Shown: positions 39,854 through 49,501 of the stretch, one piece after another
Layout of the letters: every line of letters begins with the position of its first letter
Numbering within the stretch: position 1 is the first letter of the stretch
Assembly: GCA_019359095.1 (NCBI GenBank)
Contig: JAHHHZ010000033.1
Span: 35,456 to 99,455, forward strand
Direction of reading: 5' to 3'
Origin: Pleurocapsa minor HA4230-MV1
Lineage (GTDB): Bacteria > Cyanobacteriota > Cyanobacteriia > Cyanobacteriales > Xenococcaceae
DNA length: 64,000 nt
The notes under the pieces: model-generated
What the model was told of the DNA's origin: nothing
Seen by the model: only the letters and a program-made list of their open reading frames with translations
The model's database searches: none
Program-made: the position numbers and the translations under genes

Positions 39854-41230
39854 ATGTTGAGAAAAATATTGAAGAGTATCAATTGGTTAAGTCGGCATTG
39901 GTTATATTGTTTAATCTCTGGACTAATCGCGTTTTCGATTGTTTTTGTCCAGACTTATGGGCTGAAATCCTCAGCTTCATCATCTCCAGTGATTGCCGCA
40001 GCACCACCAGAATTAGTGGATTTAGAGCAATTTTCTGATTTAGTGAGCAAGTTAGAGGCGAGATGGGAAAAGACTTATGAACAGTACTTTGACCGCGATT
40101 TTGCTCATCAATCGAACTTAGGTAATCAAATTGCCAAGCGTTTACAAGAAGTTCAAGAGCAGACAAATATCTCTCCAGCGGTTATTTGGGCTATGCCAAC
40201 AGATAATTTTTTAGAATTAATCTTAGTTACTCCTAAACAACAGCTTGTGATTAAAAAAATCCCTGGAGCAAATCTGGAGAGATTGACCAAGAGAATTAAT
40301 GAGTTAGGAGTGGCAATGAGCGATCGCACTTCTCTTGATTATTATCCTCCAGCCAGATTAATTTACGATTGGATCTTTAAACCTCTCGACCCCTATTTAG
40401 AAGCCGAAAACATCGATACTCTATTGCTTTGCACTGGCCCCAAACTGCGTTCTCTTCCTTTTGCAGCGTTACATGATGGAGATAAGTTTGTCATCGAAAA
40501 ATATAACTTGGCTCTTATTCCCGCTTTTAGCTTGACAGATACTAATTATCAAGCACAGCTAGATCGACAGGTTTTGGCAATGGGAACATCCGAATTCGAG
40601 AACTTGCCTCCGCTGCCTGGAGTAGGAATTGAGCTAGAAACTATTGTGCCAAAGTTATGGTCAGGACGCAAAATAATCGATCGAGATTTTACGGTGGCTA
40701 ATCTGCAAGATGTTCACCAACGAGAAGGCTTCGAGATTATTCATATCGCTTCCCACTCTGAGTTTAATCCTGGTTCCCCTGATGATTCGTTTATTCAGTT
40801 TAGCGATCGCCGATTAAGTTTGGCTCAAATTGAGGAGTTGAATTTAGAATTACCTCCCGTTGATTTATTAGTTTTGAGTGCTTGCCAAACCGCTTTAGGA
40901 GATGAAGATGCGGAGTATGGTTTTGCTGGCTTAGCGATGCAAGCGGGGGTCAAATCTGCTTTAGCTAGTCTTTGGGCAATTGATGATACAGGAACGGTTG
41001 TACTGATGAGTGACTTTTATCAGCAGTTGAAATCTACCCCTAGCAAATCAGCAGCATTGAGACAAGCCCAAATGAATTTGCTGCAACGGAAAATTTTTGT
41101 GGAAGAATCTCAAATCCAAGGCTTAGACGTAGCTGTCGATCTGGCTCAAATAAGTTCAGCTGAGCAAAATCAAGACTTCACCCATCCTTATTATTGGGCG
41201 GGATTTACCTTGATTGGCAATCCTTGGTAG
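39854..41230 (+). CDS. Membrane-anchored CHAT-domain protein (caspase-like protease)
   Basis: From ATG 39854 it is 458 residues; a TTG at 39818 adds 12 and overlaps the MATE stop. One N-terminal membrane helix (WLYCLISGLIAFSIVFVQTYG) is followed by a linker and a C-terminal CHAT domain with catalytic pair His301 (HIASHSEF) and Cys344 (LSACQTALG), then the usual GLAMQAGVKSALASLWAIDD. CHAT proteins are caspase-like peptidases; most cyanobacterial ones carry TPRs, which are missing here. It follows AEC and MATE transporter genes. Confidence 0.88.
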   Translation: MLRKILKSINWLSRHWLYCLISGLIAFSIVFVQTYGLKSSASSSPVIAAAPPELVDLEQFSDLVSKLEARWEKTYEQYFDRDFAHQSNLGNQIAKRLQEVQEQTNISPAVIWAMPTDNFLELILVTPKQQLVIKKIPGANLERLTKRINELGVAMSDRTSLDYYPPARLIYDWIFKPLDPYLEAENIDTLLLCTGPKLRSLPFAALHDGDKFVIEKYNLALIPAFSLTDTNYQAQLDRQVLAMGTSEFENLPPLPGVGIELETIVPKLWSGRKIIDRDFTVANLQDVHQREGFEIIHIASHSEFNPGSPDDSFIQFSDRRLSLAQIEELNLELPPVDLLVLSACQTALGDEDAEYGFAGLAMQAGVKSALASLWAIDDTGTVVLMSDFYQQLKSTPSKSAALRQAQMNLLQRKIFVEESQIQGLDVAVDLAQISSAEQNQDFTHPYYWAGFTLIGNPW

Positions 41231-41231
41231 A

Positions 41232-41276
41232 TCAATAGCTCTAAGTTGTAAGCTTTAAGCTCTAAGCTCTAAGCAT
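41232..41276. repeat. AAGCTCTAAGCTCTAAGC tandem tract
   Basis: This low-complexity stretch of AGCTCTAAG-type units lies between the convergent CHAT and PfkB genes. It resembles the tracts near 1.9 kb and 33.03 kb. No gene or terminator is clear. Confidence 0.5.
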
Positions 41277-41341
41277 TTTGATGGGCGATCGCTTATACAG
41301 AGCATGGCATTACTATACTCCTGCACATGCTCTTGCTAACT

Positions 41342-42340
41342 CTAGGCTACTGTTGCCTGATTCAACAGATTTTGGACATCTGCGGTTTTCATCCGTGCGC
41401 CCAAGGTAGTAACTATCTTAGATGACGCTAAAGACGCTAAACGCCCTGCCTCTGGATAACTCATGCCGTTAGTAATACCGTAAAGAAAAGCACCTGCATA
41501 CATATCTCCTGCACCAACAGTATCGATCGCCTTCACAGGAAATGGCTCAATCTCGATTAACTGTTCACCGTCGAAAACCACTGAACCTAATGCTCCGCGA
41601 GTCACGGCAAACCTTTTAGCTAAAGTTTTAAGATATTCAATTGCTTCATCAAAATCTTCGGTTTCTGCCATTAATAAAGCTTCTGACTCATTAGCAAACA
41701 GAAAATCTACCCCTGAACCAATAATTTCTAGTAGTCCCGATTTAAAAAATTTGACCATATTGAGATCGGCTAGGGTAAACGCCACCTTATTTCCCGCAGC
41801 TTGGGCAGTTTCTCTGGCTTTAATTGCCGCTTGCTTGCTGCTTTCGCCACTAACTAAATAACCTTCAATATAAGTATATTCAGCCTGTTCAATCGCTTCA
41901 GGAACAAGTTCGGCATCACTAAATTCCCCTGAAATCCCCAGAAAAGTATTCATCGTGCGATCGGCATCAGGAGTCACAAAGACTAAACATTTGCCCGTTA
42001 CACCTGATTTTGCTACCTGGCTTTCTAAATTAGTTACTACACCACAGTCGATTAAATCTTGGGTATAAAAATTCCCTGGTTCGTCATCTGCTACCTTGCA
42101 AGAATAAAACGCTTTTCCGCCAAACTGACTAACCGCAATTAACGTATTGGCTGCTGAACCACCACAGGAACGTTTTTGCTCATAGTTCGCTAAATTACTG
42201 ACAATTTTATCCTGGCTATCTTGGTCTAAAAGAGTCATCACACCCTTTTCAATTCCCAGGTTTTGTAATACTTCTGGTGATACTTCAAACTCAATATCTA
42301 ATAGAGCATTACCCAGAGCGTACACATCATATTTCGCCAT
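41342..42340 (-). CDS. PfkB-family sugar/nucleoside kinase, adenosine kinase-like
   Basis: A 332-residue ribokinase-fold enzyme. Motifs are YDVYALGNALLDIEFEV at the N-terminus, KRSCGGSAANTLIAVSQFGGKAFYSCKV and the catalytic AIDTVGAGDMYAGAFLYG, with the conserved Asp acting as base. Family resemblance is closest to bacterial adenosine kinases, but fructokinase or other PfkB substrates cannot be excluded. It is followed on the same strand by nothing; the antitoxin-like gene upstream is a separate unit. Confidence 0.88.
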   Translation of the reverse strand: MAKYDVYALGNALLDIEFEVSPEVLQNLGIEKGVMTLLDQDSQDKIVSNLANYEQKRSCGGSAANTLIAVSQFGGKAFYSCKVADDEPGNFYTQDLIDCGVVTNLESQVAKSGVTGKCLVFVTPDADRTMNTFLGISGEFSDAELVPEAIEQAEYTYIEGYLVSGESSKQAAIKARETAQAAGNKVAFTLADLNMVKFFKSGLLEIIGSGVDFLFANESEALLMAETEDFDEAIEYLKTLAKRFAVTRGALGSVVFDGEQLIEIEPFPVKAIDTVGAGDMYAGAFLYGITNGMSYPEAGRLASLASSKIVTTLGARMKTADVQNLLNQATVA

Positions 42341-42435
42341 AAATTACCTCAAGTCATTAATCTAATTAACTTTAAGCAAGATAGCATTATTAGCACTTGG
42401 GTATCAGTTGCGATCGCTAATTAAAGAATCTATAA

Positions 42436-42618
42436 TTACACCCTTTTTAGGCGAACTTTTTTGAGGCTATCAGGAGATAAAGGCTGGTTATCTAAGTCAG
42501 AGAGAGCATTTGCTTCAATTTCTGAATCACTCATAGAATTAAGCCTTTCTAAATCAGTTAAATCTTCTGATTGTTTCGCTTTGTCAATCGTTGTCCGAGT
42601 AATAGAGTTTTCTTTCAT
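42436..42618 (-). CDS. Antitoxin-like small protein (paralogue of the 55.7-kb gene)
   Basis: A 60-residue acidic protein: KENSITRTTIDKAKQSEDL, then TDLERLNSMSDSEIEANALSD and a closing QPLSPDSLKKVRLKRV. The middle has the W/L-x-R-x-x-x-MSDxEI pattern of BrnA-type antitoxins, but a ribbon-helix-helix C-terminus is not evident. It lies 39 bp after the pentapeptide/winged-helix gene. A nearly identical gene with the same leader follows the NACHT gene (55697-55879). Confidence 0.55.
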   Translation of the reverse strand: MKENSITRTTIDKAKQSEDLTDLERLNSMSDSEIEANALSDLDNQPLSPDSLKKVRLKRV

Positions 42619-42657
42619 ATCTGGTTGTCTGAAGCACTAAGAGATCGCTATCCAGTT

Positions 42658-44628
42658 TTACTCAGCTTCTTGCCAGCCTTCGATAGTTGCTACCAAAATA
42701 TTGATCAGTGGATGATTAACAGCTTCTTTAAAAGTTTCTATACCAAAGGCTTTGAGAGCATTGATAACTTTGGCTTTTAATGTAGGATTATTCTCAATTT
42801 GGTCAACAGCTTTGCCTATAACTATATTTCTCTCTTTGCCTGTGGTTGTGGGATATGTTTCGGACAACTGTTCTAGAAGATGTTGAATTTCTGCTGCTGC
42901 TTGAGCTAGATTTTGTTGTTCTGCTTCATTAATTACTCCTGCGACTTTTGCATTATCTTTAATTTCGCCACCATTCATGTGACCGATGCCGAAATTTCCG
43001 CTATTAATATGTACTACCGAACTGGGATTAGTATTGATATTCAATGGAATCTTACCCTTTAATGCTAAATGTCCTTCAGAAGTAATTTCTGTAACTAAAA
43101 TAAGATCTATTTTAGACTTACCAGGATTTTGACTTTGCTTATGTTCTCTTAATTCGATAAATTTTGAGCTTTTTAGCTGATTTAAGATTACTCTAACGTC
43201 ATGTATATTTAGATTAAGATCGCTGGCGATTTGACTGTCTTTAATAGGACAATTTTCGGCAATTTCCTGTAATATCAAGATTTTTTCTGGCTCGAACATT
43301 TCATTTTCCTTGGCTACTGTTTGATTAATTTGTATTCCTGGTAATAGAAGCCTTTCATATACATGGGCAAGAAATTCATTTTTGGCTTTTAATTCTCCTT
43401 CTAAACCAGATATTATGCGCTCATATCTAAGAATTAAATTTTCTCTTACTTTATCTTTACTAACTCCAGGTGGAACACTAACTTTTAGAACTATTAATCC
43501 GTCTTCTAAAGCTTTATATTTTCGCAAAAATAATTGTCCACCATCGGTATTATAAATTTGTATATTTTCCTCATTAAAAGCATAAGCAAATGCTTTCCAA
43601 TTAATGCCATAACTAAAGATTAAATTGGCGGTATTTTCAACTTCCTGAAAGATTTTAGTAAATTCCCCTGGTTCAAAGTTTTGCTTGGGATCATGAGGAA
43701 GACGTTTTTGTTTATCTTGCTCTAAATAAACAAAATCACAAATTGCATTGTTCAGGTTGGTTTTACTGTTAGTATGCCAGTATTCTATGCAAGCTCCAGT
43801 AAAAATCGCTCTCTCGAAGTTAGTTTCCAGTGCTTGAATCCTACTTAGATTTGTTTCACTGAGATTTATTCCTCTAAGATCTTTTCCACTGAGATTTACC
43901 CCACTGAGATTTACCCCACTGAGATCTGCTCCATTGAGATTTACCCCACTGAGATCTGCTCCATTGAGATTTGCTTTACTAAGATTTGCTTTACTAAGAT
44001 TTGCTCCACTGAGATCTACCTCACTAAGATTTGCTTTACTAAGATTTGCTCCACTGAGATTTGCTCCATTGAGATTCAACCCACTGAGATTCAACCCACT
44101 AAGGTTTGCCCCTCTAAAATCTGCCGTTTGGATATACCTCCTACGGCGATATCTTCTACTGAGATCTGCCTCACTAAGATTTGCTTCACTGAGATCTGCT
44201 CCATTGAGATTTGCTCCATTGAGATTTGCCTCACACAGATCTGCTCCATTGAGATTTGCTCTATTGAGATTTGCCTCACACAGATCTGCTCCACGGAGAT
44301 TTGTCCCACTGAGATCTGCCTCACACAGATCTGCCCTACTGAGATCTGCCCTACTGAGATTTGTCCCACGGAGATCTACCTCACACAGATCTGCCCCACC
44401 GAGATTTACTCCACAGAGATCTGCCTCACTGAGATCTATCCAGCGAAGATCTACTCCAGGGAGATTTGTCTCCATAAGAATAGCCTCCCTAAGAATAGCC
44501 TCACTAAGATCTATCCAACTGAGATCTGCCTCGCCGAAGTCAGCTTCTATTCTACGGTTTGTTTCTCTCCATTTGTTCCAAACCTCTACTCCTTGCTTAA
44601 GCAAAGCAAGATGTTCTTTATTTGCCAT
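42658..44628 (-). CDS. Pentapeptide-repeat / winged-helix protein
   Basis: This 656-residue protein has an N-terminal helical cap (about 1-30), about 45 pentapeptide repeats (30-275, mostly (A/V)(N/D)L(S/N/C)(G/K/E/R)), a middle region (about 300-430) rich in aromatic and charged residues, a winged-helix-like segment (PEKILILQEIAENCPIKDSQIASDLNLNIHDVRVILNQL, about 450-490) and a C-terminal helical module that ends ...ALKAFGIETFKEAVNHPLINILVATIEGWQEAE. That last module recurs in many cyanobacterial accessory proteins, from memory. It is followed by the antitoxin-like gene on the same strand. Function unknown; a sensor or effector role is inferred. Confidence 0.75.
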   Translation of the reverse strand: MANKEHLALLKQGVEVWNKWRETNRRIEADFGEADLSWIDLSEAILREAILMETNLPGVDLRWIDLSEADLCGVNLGGADLCEVDLRGTNLSRADLSRADLCEADLSGTNLRGADLCEANLNRANLNGADLCEANLNGANLNGADLSEANLSEADLSRRYRRRRYIQTADFRGANLSGLNLSGLNLNGANLSGANLSKANLSEVDLSGANLSKANLSKANLNGADLSGVNLNGADLSGVNLSGVNLSGKDLRGINLSETNLSRIQALETNFERAIFTGACIEYWHTNSKTNLNNAICDFVYLEQDKQKRLPHDPKQNFEPGEFTKIFQEVENTANLIFSYGINWKAFAYAFNEENIQIYNTDGGQLFLRKYKALEDGLIVLKVSVPPGVSKDKVRENLILRYERIISGLEGELKAKNEFLAHVYERLLLPGIQINQTVAKENEMFEPEKILILQEIAENCPIKDSQIASDLNLNIHDVRVILNQLKSSKFIELREHKQSQNPGKSKIDLILVTEITSEGHLALKGKIPLNINTNPSSVVHINSGNFGIGHMNGGEIKDNAKVAGVINEAEQQNLAQAAAEIQHLLEQLSETYPTTTGKERNIVIGKAVDQIENNPTLKAKVINALKAFGIETFKEAVNHPLINILVATIEGWQEAE

Positions 44629-45031
44629 CTTGTTTCATCCCTGTCCATTTCTTTGACAACTTACCAGGGCTAATATTTTTCTTCTTTCTCCCATAAAGTA
44701 TTGATAAGCGATCGCCATTTTGTAACGCAATTGAAGCTTCTCACCTAATCATAAAATATTCGCACTTTTTCAACTTTGATTAACAATTTTTCTTAAGTTT
44801 TTATCAGAGCAAATAGAGATTAGCCGCGATCACCCACGATAAAAATTCACCTTTAATTCATCTCAAGATACAGGGAAAATTCACAGTCGCTGATTTAAGA
44901 ATAGTGCGATCGCTTTCCTTCTTGTTGCCTGATGCGCACTGATTAATCTGATGACATCGCCTAGAGCCGATATAATTATCCTAAATGGATTAGCGCTTAA
45001 CAACTAGTTTTTAGTCGCCCCTGCTCTTAAT
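44629..45031. other. Intergenic region without a gene
   Basis: This 403-bp gap between the divergent pentapeptide and tatC genes holds at least two HIP1 octamers and AT-rich DNA. I see no ORF, tRNA or terminator. Promoters for both genes are expected here. Confidence 0.4.
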
Positions 45032-45793
45032 ATGTCATCATCCAATTTAAAAACCTCTGTTGAAGAACAAGAAGATTATCTCAATGAGCTTCCTGGTGAA
45101 GTGGAAATGTCTCTGTTCGATCATCTAGAAGAACTACGTCTACGACTATTTTATGCCTTAATTGCCGTGGCGATCGCAGCTCTTGGCTGTTTTATCTTTG
45201 TTAGACCGCTTGTTCGCACCTTAGAAGTACCCGCCCAAGGTGTTAAGTTTCTCCAGCTAGCTCCAGGAGAGTTTTTCTTTGTTTCGATTAAGGTAGCTGG
45301 CTATAGTGGCATGGTATTAGCAAGCCCTTTTATTTTGTACCAAATTGTGCAATTTGTTCTACCAGGACTTACTAGAAAAGAACGTCGGCTACTTGCTCCC
45401 GTAATTTTTGGCTCTAGCATCTTGTTTTTTGCTGGCTTGTTTTTTGCTTATATTGCCTTAATTCCTGCTGCGCTCAATTTCTTTATTAACTACGGTAGCG
45501 ATGTAGTTGAGCAGTCTTGGTCAATTGATAAGTATTTTGAATTTGTTTTACTGCTGCTGTTTAGTACGGGGTTGGCTTTTCAGATTCCCATTGTACAGCT
45601 TATTTTAGGCTTTCTTGGTATTGTTAATTCGGCACAGATGTTTGCGGGTTGGCGCTACGTAGTGCTAGGTTCAGTAATTATGGGAGCAGTACTGACTCCT
45701 TCAACAGATCCTTTAACCCAGTCTTTACTAGCAGGAGCGGTATTGGGATTATATTTTGGGGGTATTGGCGCAGTTAAGCTACTGGGAAAATAA
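45032..45793 (+). CDS. tatC: Sec-independent translocase subunit TatC
   Basis: TatC binds twin-arginine signal peptides and forms the core of the Tat translocon. The 253-residue protein has six membrane helices. Family motifs are [20 protein letters not shown] at the N-terminus (signal-recognition Glu) and the P-rich [16 protein letters not shown]; the conserved TPSTDPLTQ lies near the C-terminus. PetC in this window is an expected substrate. Confidence 0.97.
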   Translation: MSSSNLKTSVEEQEDYLNELPGEVEMSLFDHLEELRLRLFYALIAVAIAALGCFIFVRPLVRTLEVPAQGVKFLQLAPGEFFFVSIKVAGYSGMVLASPFILYQIVQFVLPGLTRKERRLLAPVIFGSSILFFAGLFFAYIALIPAALNFFINYGSDVVEQSWSIDKYFEFVLLLLFSTGLAFQIPIVQLILGFLGIVNSAQMFAGWRYVVLGSVIMGAVLTPSTDPLTQSLLAGAVLGLYFGGIGAVKLLGK

Positions 45794-45875
45794 TGGTTGT
45801 CTATTTTAACTCCAAAGCTTAATTGAAACTAGCGGTCATTGAATCATTATTCCAGCCTGGTTCTTAAAACCAAAA

Positions 45876-46604
45876 TTACATCAAGACTGACAGTAAAAGA
45901 CCAATGACAACAAAGGCACAGCTTAAAATTACTAGAATACTAAGCTGTTGATTCAGAATTGCTTTTTTGTTCAGTTTATCTAAATGATTAGAAATATGGT
46001 AGACCTGTTTTTCTAGGTTAGCGCACCGATTTTCCAGAGAAAACTTGCTATTTTCATATCTCTTGGCGTCACTATTGCCAACATTTTTTCGCTGATTTCC
46101 TCGATCATTATTTAAATTATCGAGTAGTTTTGACTGCTGTAAAATTACGGATTTAAGTTGCTCTATTTCCTGAGAATTCGACTGAGATTGGGTTGCTTTA
46201 TAAAGATACTGTTCCAACAAACCTGGCCCCAGCTGAAAATATCCTTTATAGGCAGAATAAACTGCATTAATCAACTCTTTTTCAGGAGTATTTTTTTTAA
46301 GATAGCCTTTTGCACCTACTTGTAAAGCAGCATCTAAATAAGTGTCATCATTATGAACACTAATAATTAAAACATTTGTATTGATAAACTGCTCGGAAAT
46401 AATTTGAGTAGCTTCTAGTCCATCCATGACAGGCATTTCAATATCCATTAATACTACATGAGGATGGTGAATCTTGATTAACTCGATCGCTTCTTTACCG
46501 TCATTAGCACAACCAATCAGCTCTAAACCAGGGTCAGCTTCAATATAGTTTTTGATAATTTCTTGAACTGTTTTTTGATCGTCTACTATCAAGACTTTGA
46601 TCAT
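45876..46604 (-). CDS. Membrane-anchored single-domain response regulator
   Basis: A 242-residue protein with a full receiver domain (1-120): MIKVLIVDDQKTVQEII, phospho-acceptor Asp54 in VVLMDIEMPVMDG, and KGYLKKN with the conserved Lys. The receiver is closest to the NarL group, but no LuxR-type HTH follows. In its place is a Gln/Asn/Ser-rich, coiled-coil segment (about 130-215) and a C-terminal membrane helix (LSILVILSCAFVVIGLLLSVLM). It likely signals by protein contact at the membrane. No histidine kinase gene is adjacent. Confidence 0.85.
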   Translation of the reverse strand: MIKVLIVDDQKTVQEIIKNYIEADPGLELIGCANDGKEAIELIKIHHPHVVLMDIEMPVMDGLEATQIISEQFINTNVLIISVHNDDTYLDAALQVGAKGYLKKNTPEKELINAVYSAYKGYFQLGPGLLEQYLYKATQSQSNSQEIEQLKSVILQQSKLLDNLNNDRGNQRKNVGNSDAKRYENSKFSLENRCANLEKQVYHISNHLDKLNKKAILNQQLSILVILSCAFVVIGLLLSVLM

Positions 46605-46853
46605 TAGCTTGGGGTATTTTACTGATAGATTAACTTTAAAACTACATTATAATGTCAATAAATATAACAGACAGGGAACTAAAAGTCACGACACCTGACT
46701 TATAGAATCTAATAGAATCTAAATAGCAATACAAATATACCTCGAAAATATTAAGAGACAACTAATAAACTGATAAATTGATAAATAGTATACCTAATAC
46801 TTCCAGATTTCAAAGCTTTCCATAAGCAGATTAATTACTTAACTTAAGATTAG

Positions 46854-47228
46854 ATGAAATTAAATTATTCTGACATCTTCGTAACTCTTTCTACAAACAA
46901 AATAGAGTTAATGGTAGATTTTTATAGTCAGCTTTTAAACCAGTCGCCAGCGATTTATCAACCCCCGATTTATGCAGAATTTCAACTAGAAAAACTTCGG
47001 CTCTGTATTTTTCAACCTAAATCTGAACGCCAAGCAGAATTTAGTAATCATAGTAGCAGTATGAGTCTCTGTTTAGAAGTTGAGAATTTAGTCCAGGCGA
47101 TCGCTCATATTTCAGCTTTAGGTTATCCACCTCCTGGAGAAATTATTGAAGCATCCCATGGTCGAGAAATTTATGCTTATGATCCTGGCAAAAATCGCTT
47201 GATTCTACATCAATCTCCAACTGAGTAA
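46854..47228 (+). CDS. VOC/glyoxalase-fold family protein
   Basis: A 124-residue single-domain VOC protein: NYSDIFVTLSTNKIELMVDFYSQLLNQSP, EFQLEKLRLCIFQP, and the C-terminal GREIYAYDPGKNRLILHQ. The usual His/Glu metal ligands are only partly evident, so it may be a dioxygenase- or resistance-like binder, not an active glyoxalase. It is a single gene with no clear partner. Confidence 0.8.
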   Translation: MKLNYSDIFVTLSTNKIELMVDFYSQLLNQSPAIYQPPIYAEFQLEKLRLCIFQPKSERQAEFSNHSSSMSLCLEVENLVQAIAHISALGYPPPGEIIEASHGREIYAYDPGKNRLILHQSPTE

Positions 47229-47270
47229 CCTTGATGGTGTAGATTAAATACCAAATAATCAATCGCAACT

Positions 47271-47301
47271 AAAAAACCAGAGAGCTAATTTTAGTCTCTG
47301 G
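47271..47301 (-). terminator. Intrinsic terminator of rplY
   Basis: Read on the minus strand: 7-bp arms CCAGAGA / TCTCTGG around an 11-nt loop, then six T. It lies about 38 bp after the rplY stop. Confidence 0.85.
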
Positions 47302-47338
47302 CAATATGTAAGTTAATTCTATTTATTTACAGTTAAAA

Positions 47339-47962
47339 TTATTCTTTAGCTGTTTCGGCTGATTGTTCGCTCACTTCTGTGACTCCAGCATCTTCTGTCT
47401 CTACAGGTTTTGCTGGTAGAACTATGGAAATAGCCGTACGTTCAGGATCGTCTAAGACTTCTGCTCCTTCAGGTAAGACAATCTCACCTACCTGAAGCAT
47501 ACTACCAATTTCAAAGTTAGTAACGTCAATCTCAATGGACTCAGGAATACTATCGGCAGCGCAAATAATTTTCAACTCAGTCATAATTTGATCGACAATG
47601 CCACCTTCTTTCGTTCCCGCAGCTTTACCAGTCAATACAAGAGGCACAACAATCTCTACCTGTTGTTTGGCAGAAACAGTGAAAAAACTTAGGTGATTTA
47701 AAGTTCTTTTCCAGGGATGAGCCTGTACCTCTCTAATCAAAGCCTTACCTTTCCAGGAAATATCAGGAACGTTGAGATCGATCAAGGTATTATTGATGGC
47801 TGCCTCTCTCAATAATAATTGAGCTTCTTTGGCAGGAATTGTTAAAGAAATTGAATTGGCTCCATCATGACCGTATAAAGCGGCGGGAATTAATCCTTCA
47901 CGGCGTAAAGCTCTTGGTTTACTCCCCTCTGGACGGGATTTACATTCTACTGAAATGTTCAT
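47339..47962 (-). CDS. rplY: 50S ribosomal protein L25 (CTC form)
   Basis: L25 binds 5S rRNA. The 207-residue form has the N-terminal L25 domain (ECKSRPEGSKPRALRREGLIPAALYGHDGA) and a C-terminal CTC beta domain, with an acidic tail (AGVTEVSEQSAETAKE). It is next to purA on the same strand, 112 bp downstream, and probably shares its transcript, ending at the terminator at 47.28 kb. Confidence 0.94.
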   Translation of the reverse strand: MNISVECKSRPEGSKPRALRREGLIPAALYGHDGANSISLTIPAKEAQLLLREAAINNTLIDLNVPDISWKGKALIREVQAHPWKRTLNHLSFFTVSAKQQVEIVVPLVLTGKAAGTKEGGIVDQIMTELKIICAADSIPESIEIDVTNFEIGSMLQVGEIVLPEGAEVLDDPERTAISIVLPAKPVETEDAGVTEVSEQSAETAKE

Positions 47963-48074
47963 ATTGTTTGGTTGATAGTAACTAAATATGGTTAATCTGG
48001 TTTAATCTGGTTCAAAGTTGCTCCAAGCTAGCAAAAGTTATCAGCTTGTTGTTTGAGCATTAGGTATTAGCAGC

Positions 48075-49421
<1,347 letters not shown>

Positions 49422-49501
49422 CTAAAGTTTACACAAACTATTATTATGGTGATTTGCTGTACATAATGTCAACAAATCTTAGTTAAGAAGTTAAAAACAG
49501 A

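Noticed and set aside
43934..44656. Plus-strand 240-aa frame rich in RFAPLRSA over the pentapeptide gene
   Set aside because: It is an antisense shadow of the 15-bp-periodic pentapeptide DNA; the product is low-complexity and unlike any protein.
44128..44673. Second plus-strand frame over the same tract (ICLTEICSIEI repeats)
   Set aside because: Same cause: the repeat period keeps several frames open. The minus-strand pentapeptide frame has flanking domains that make sense.
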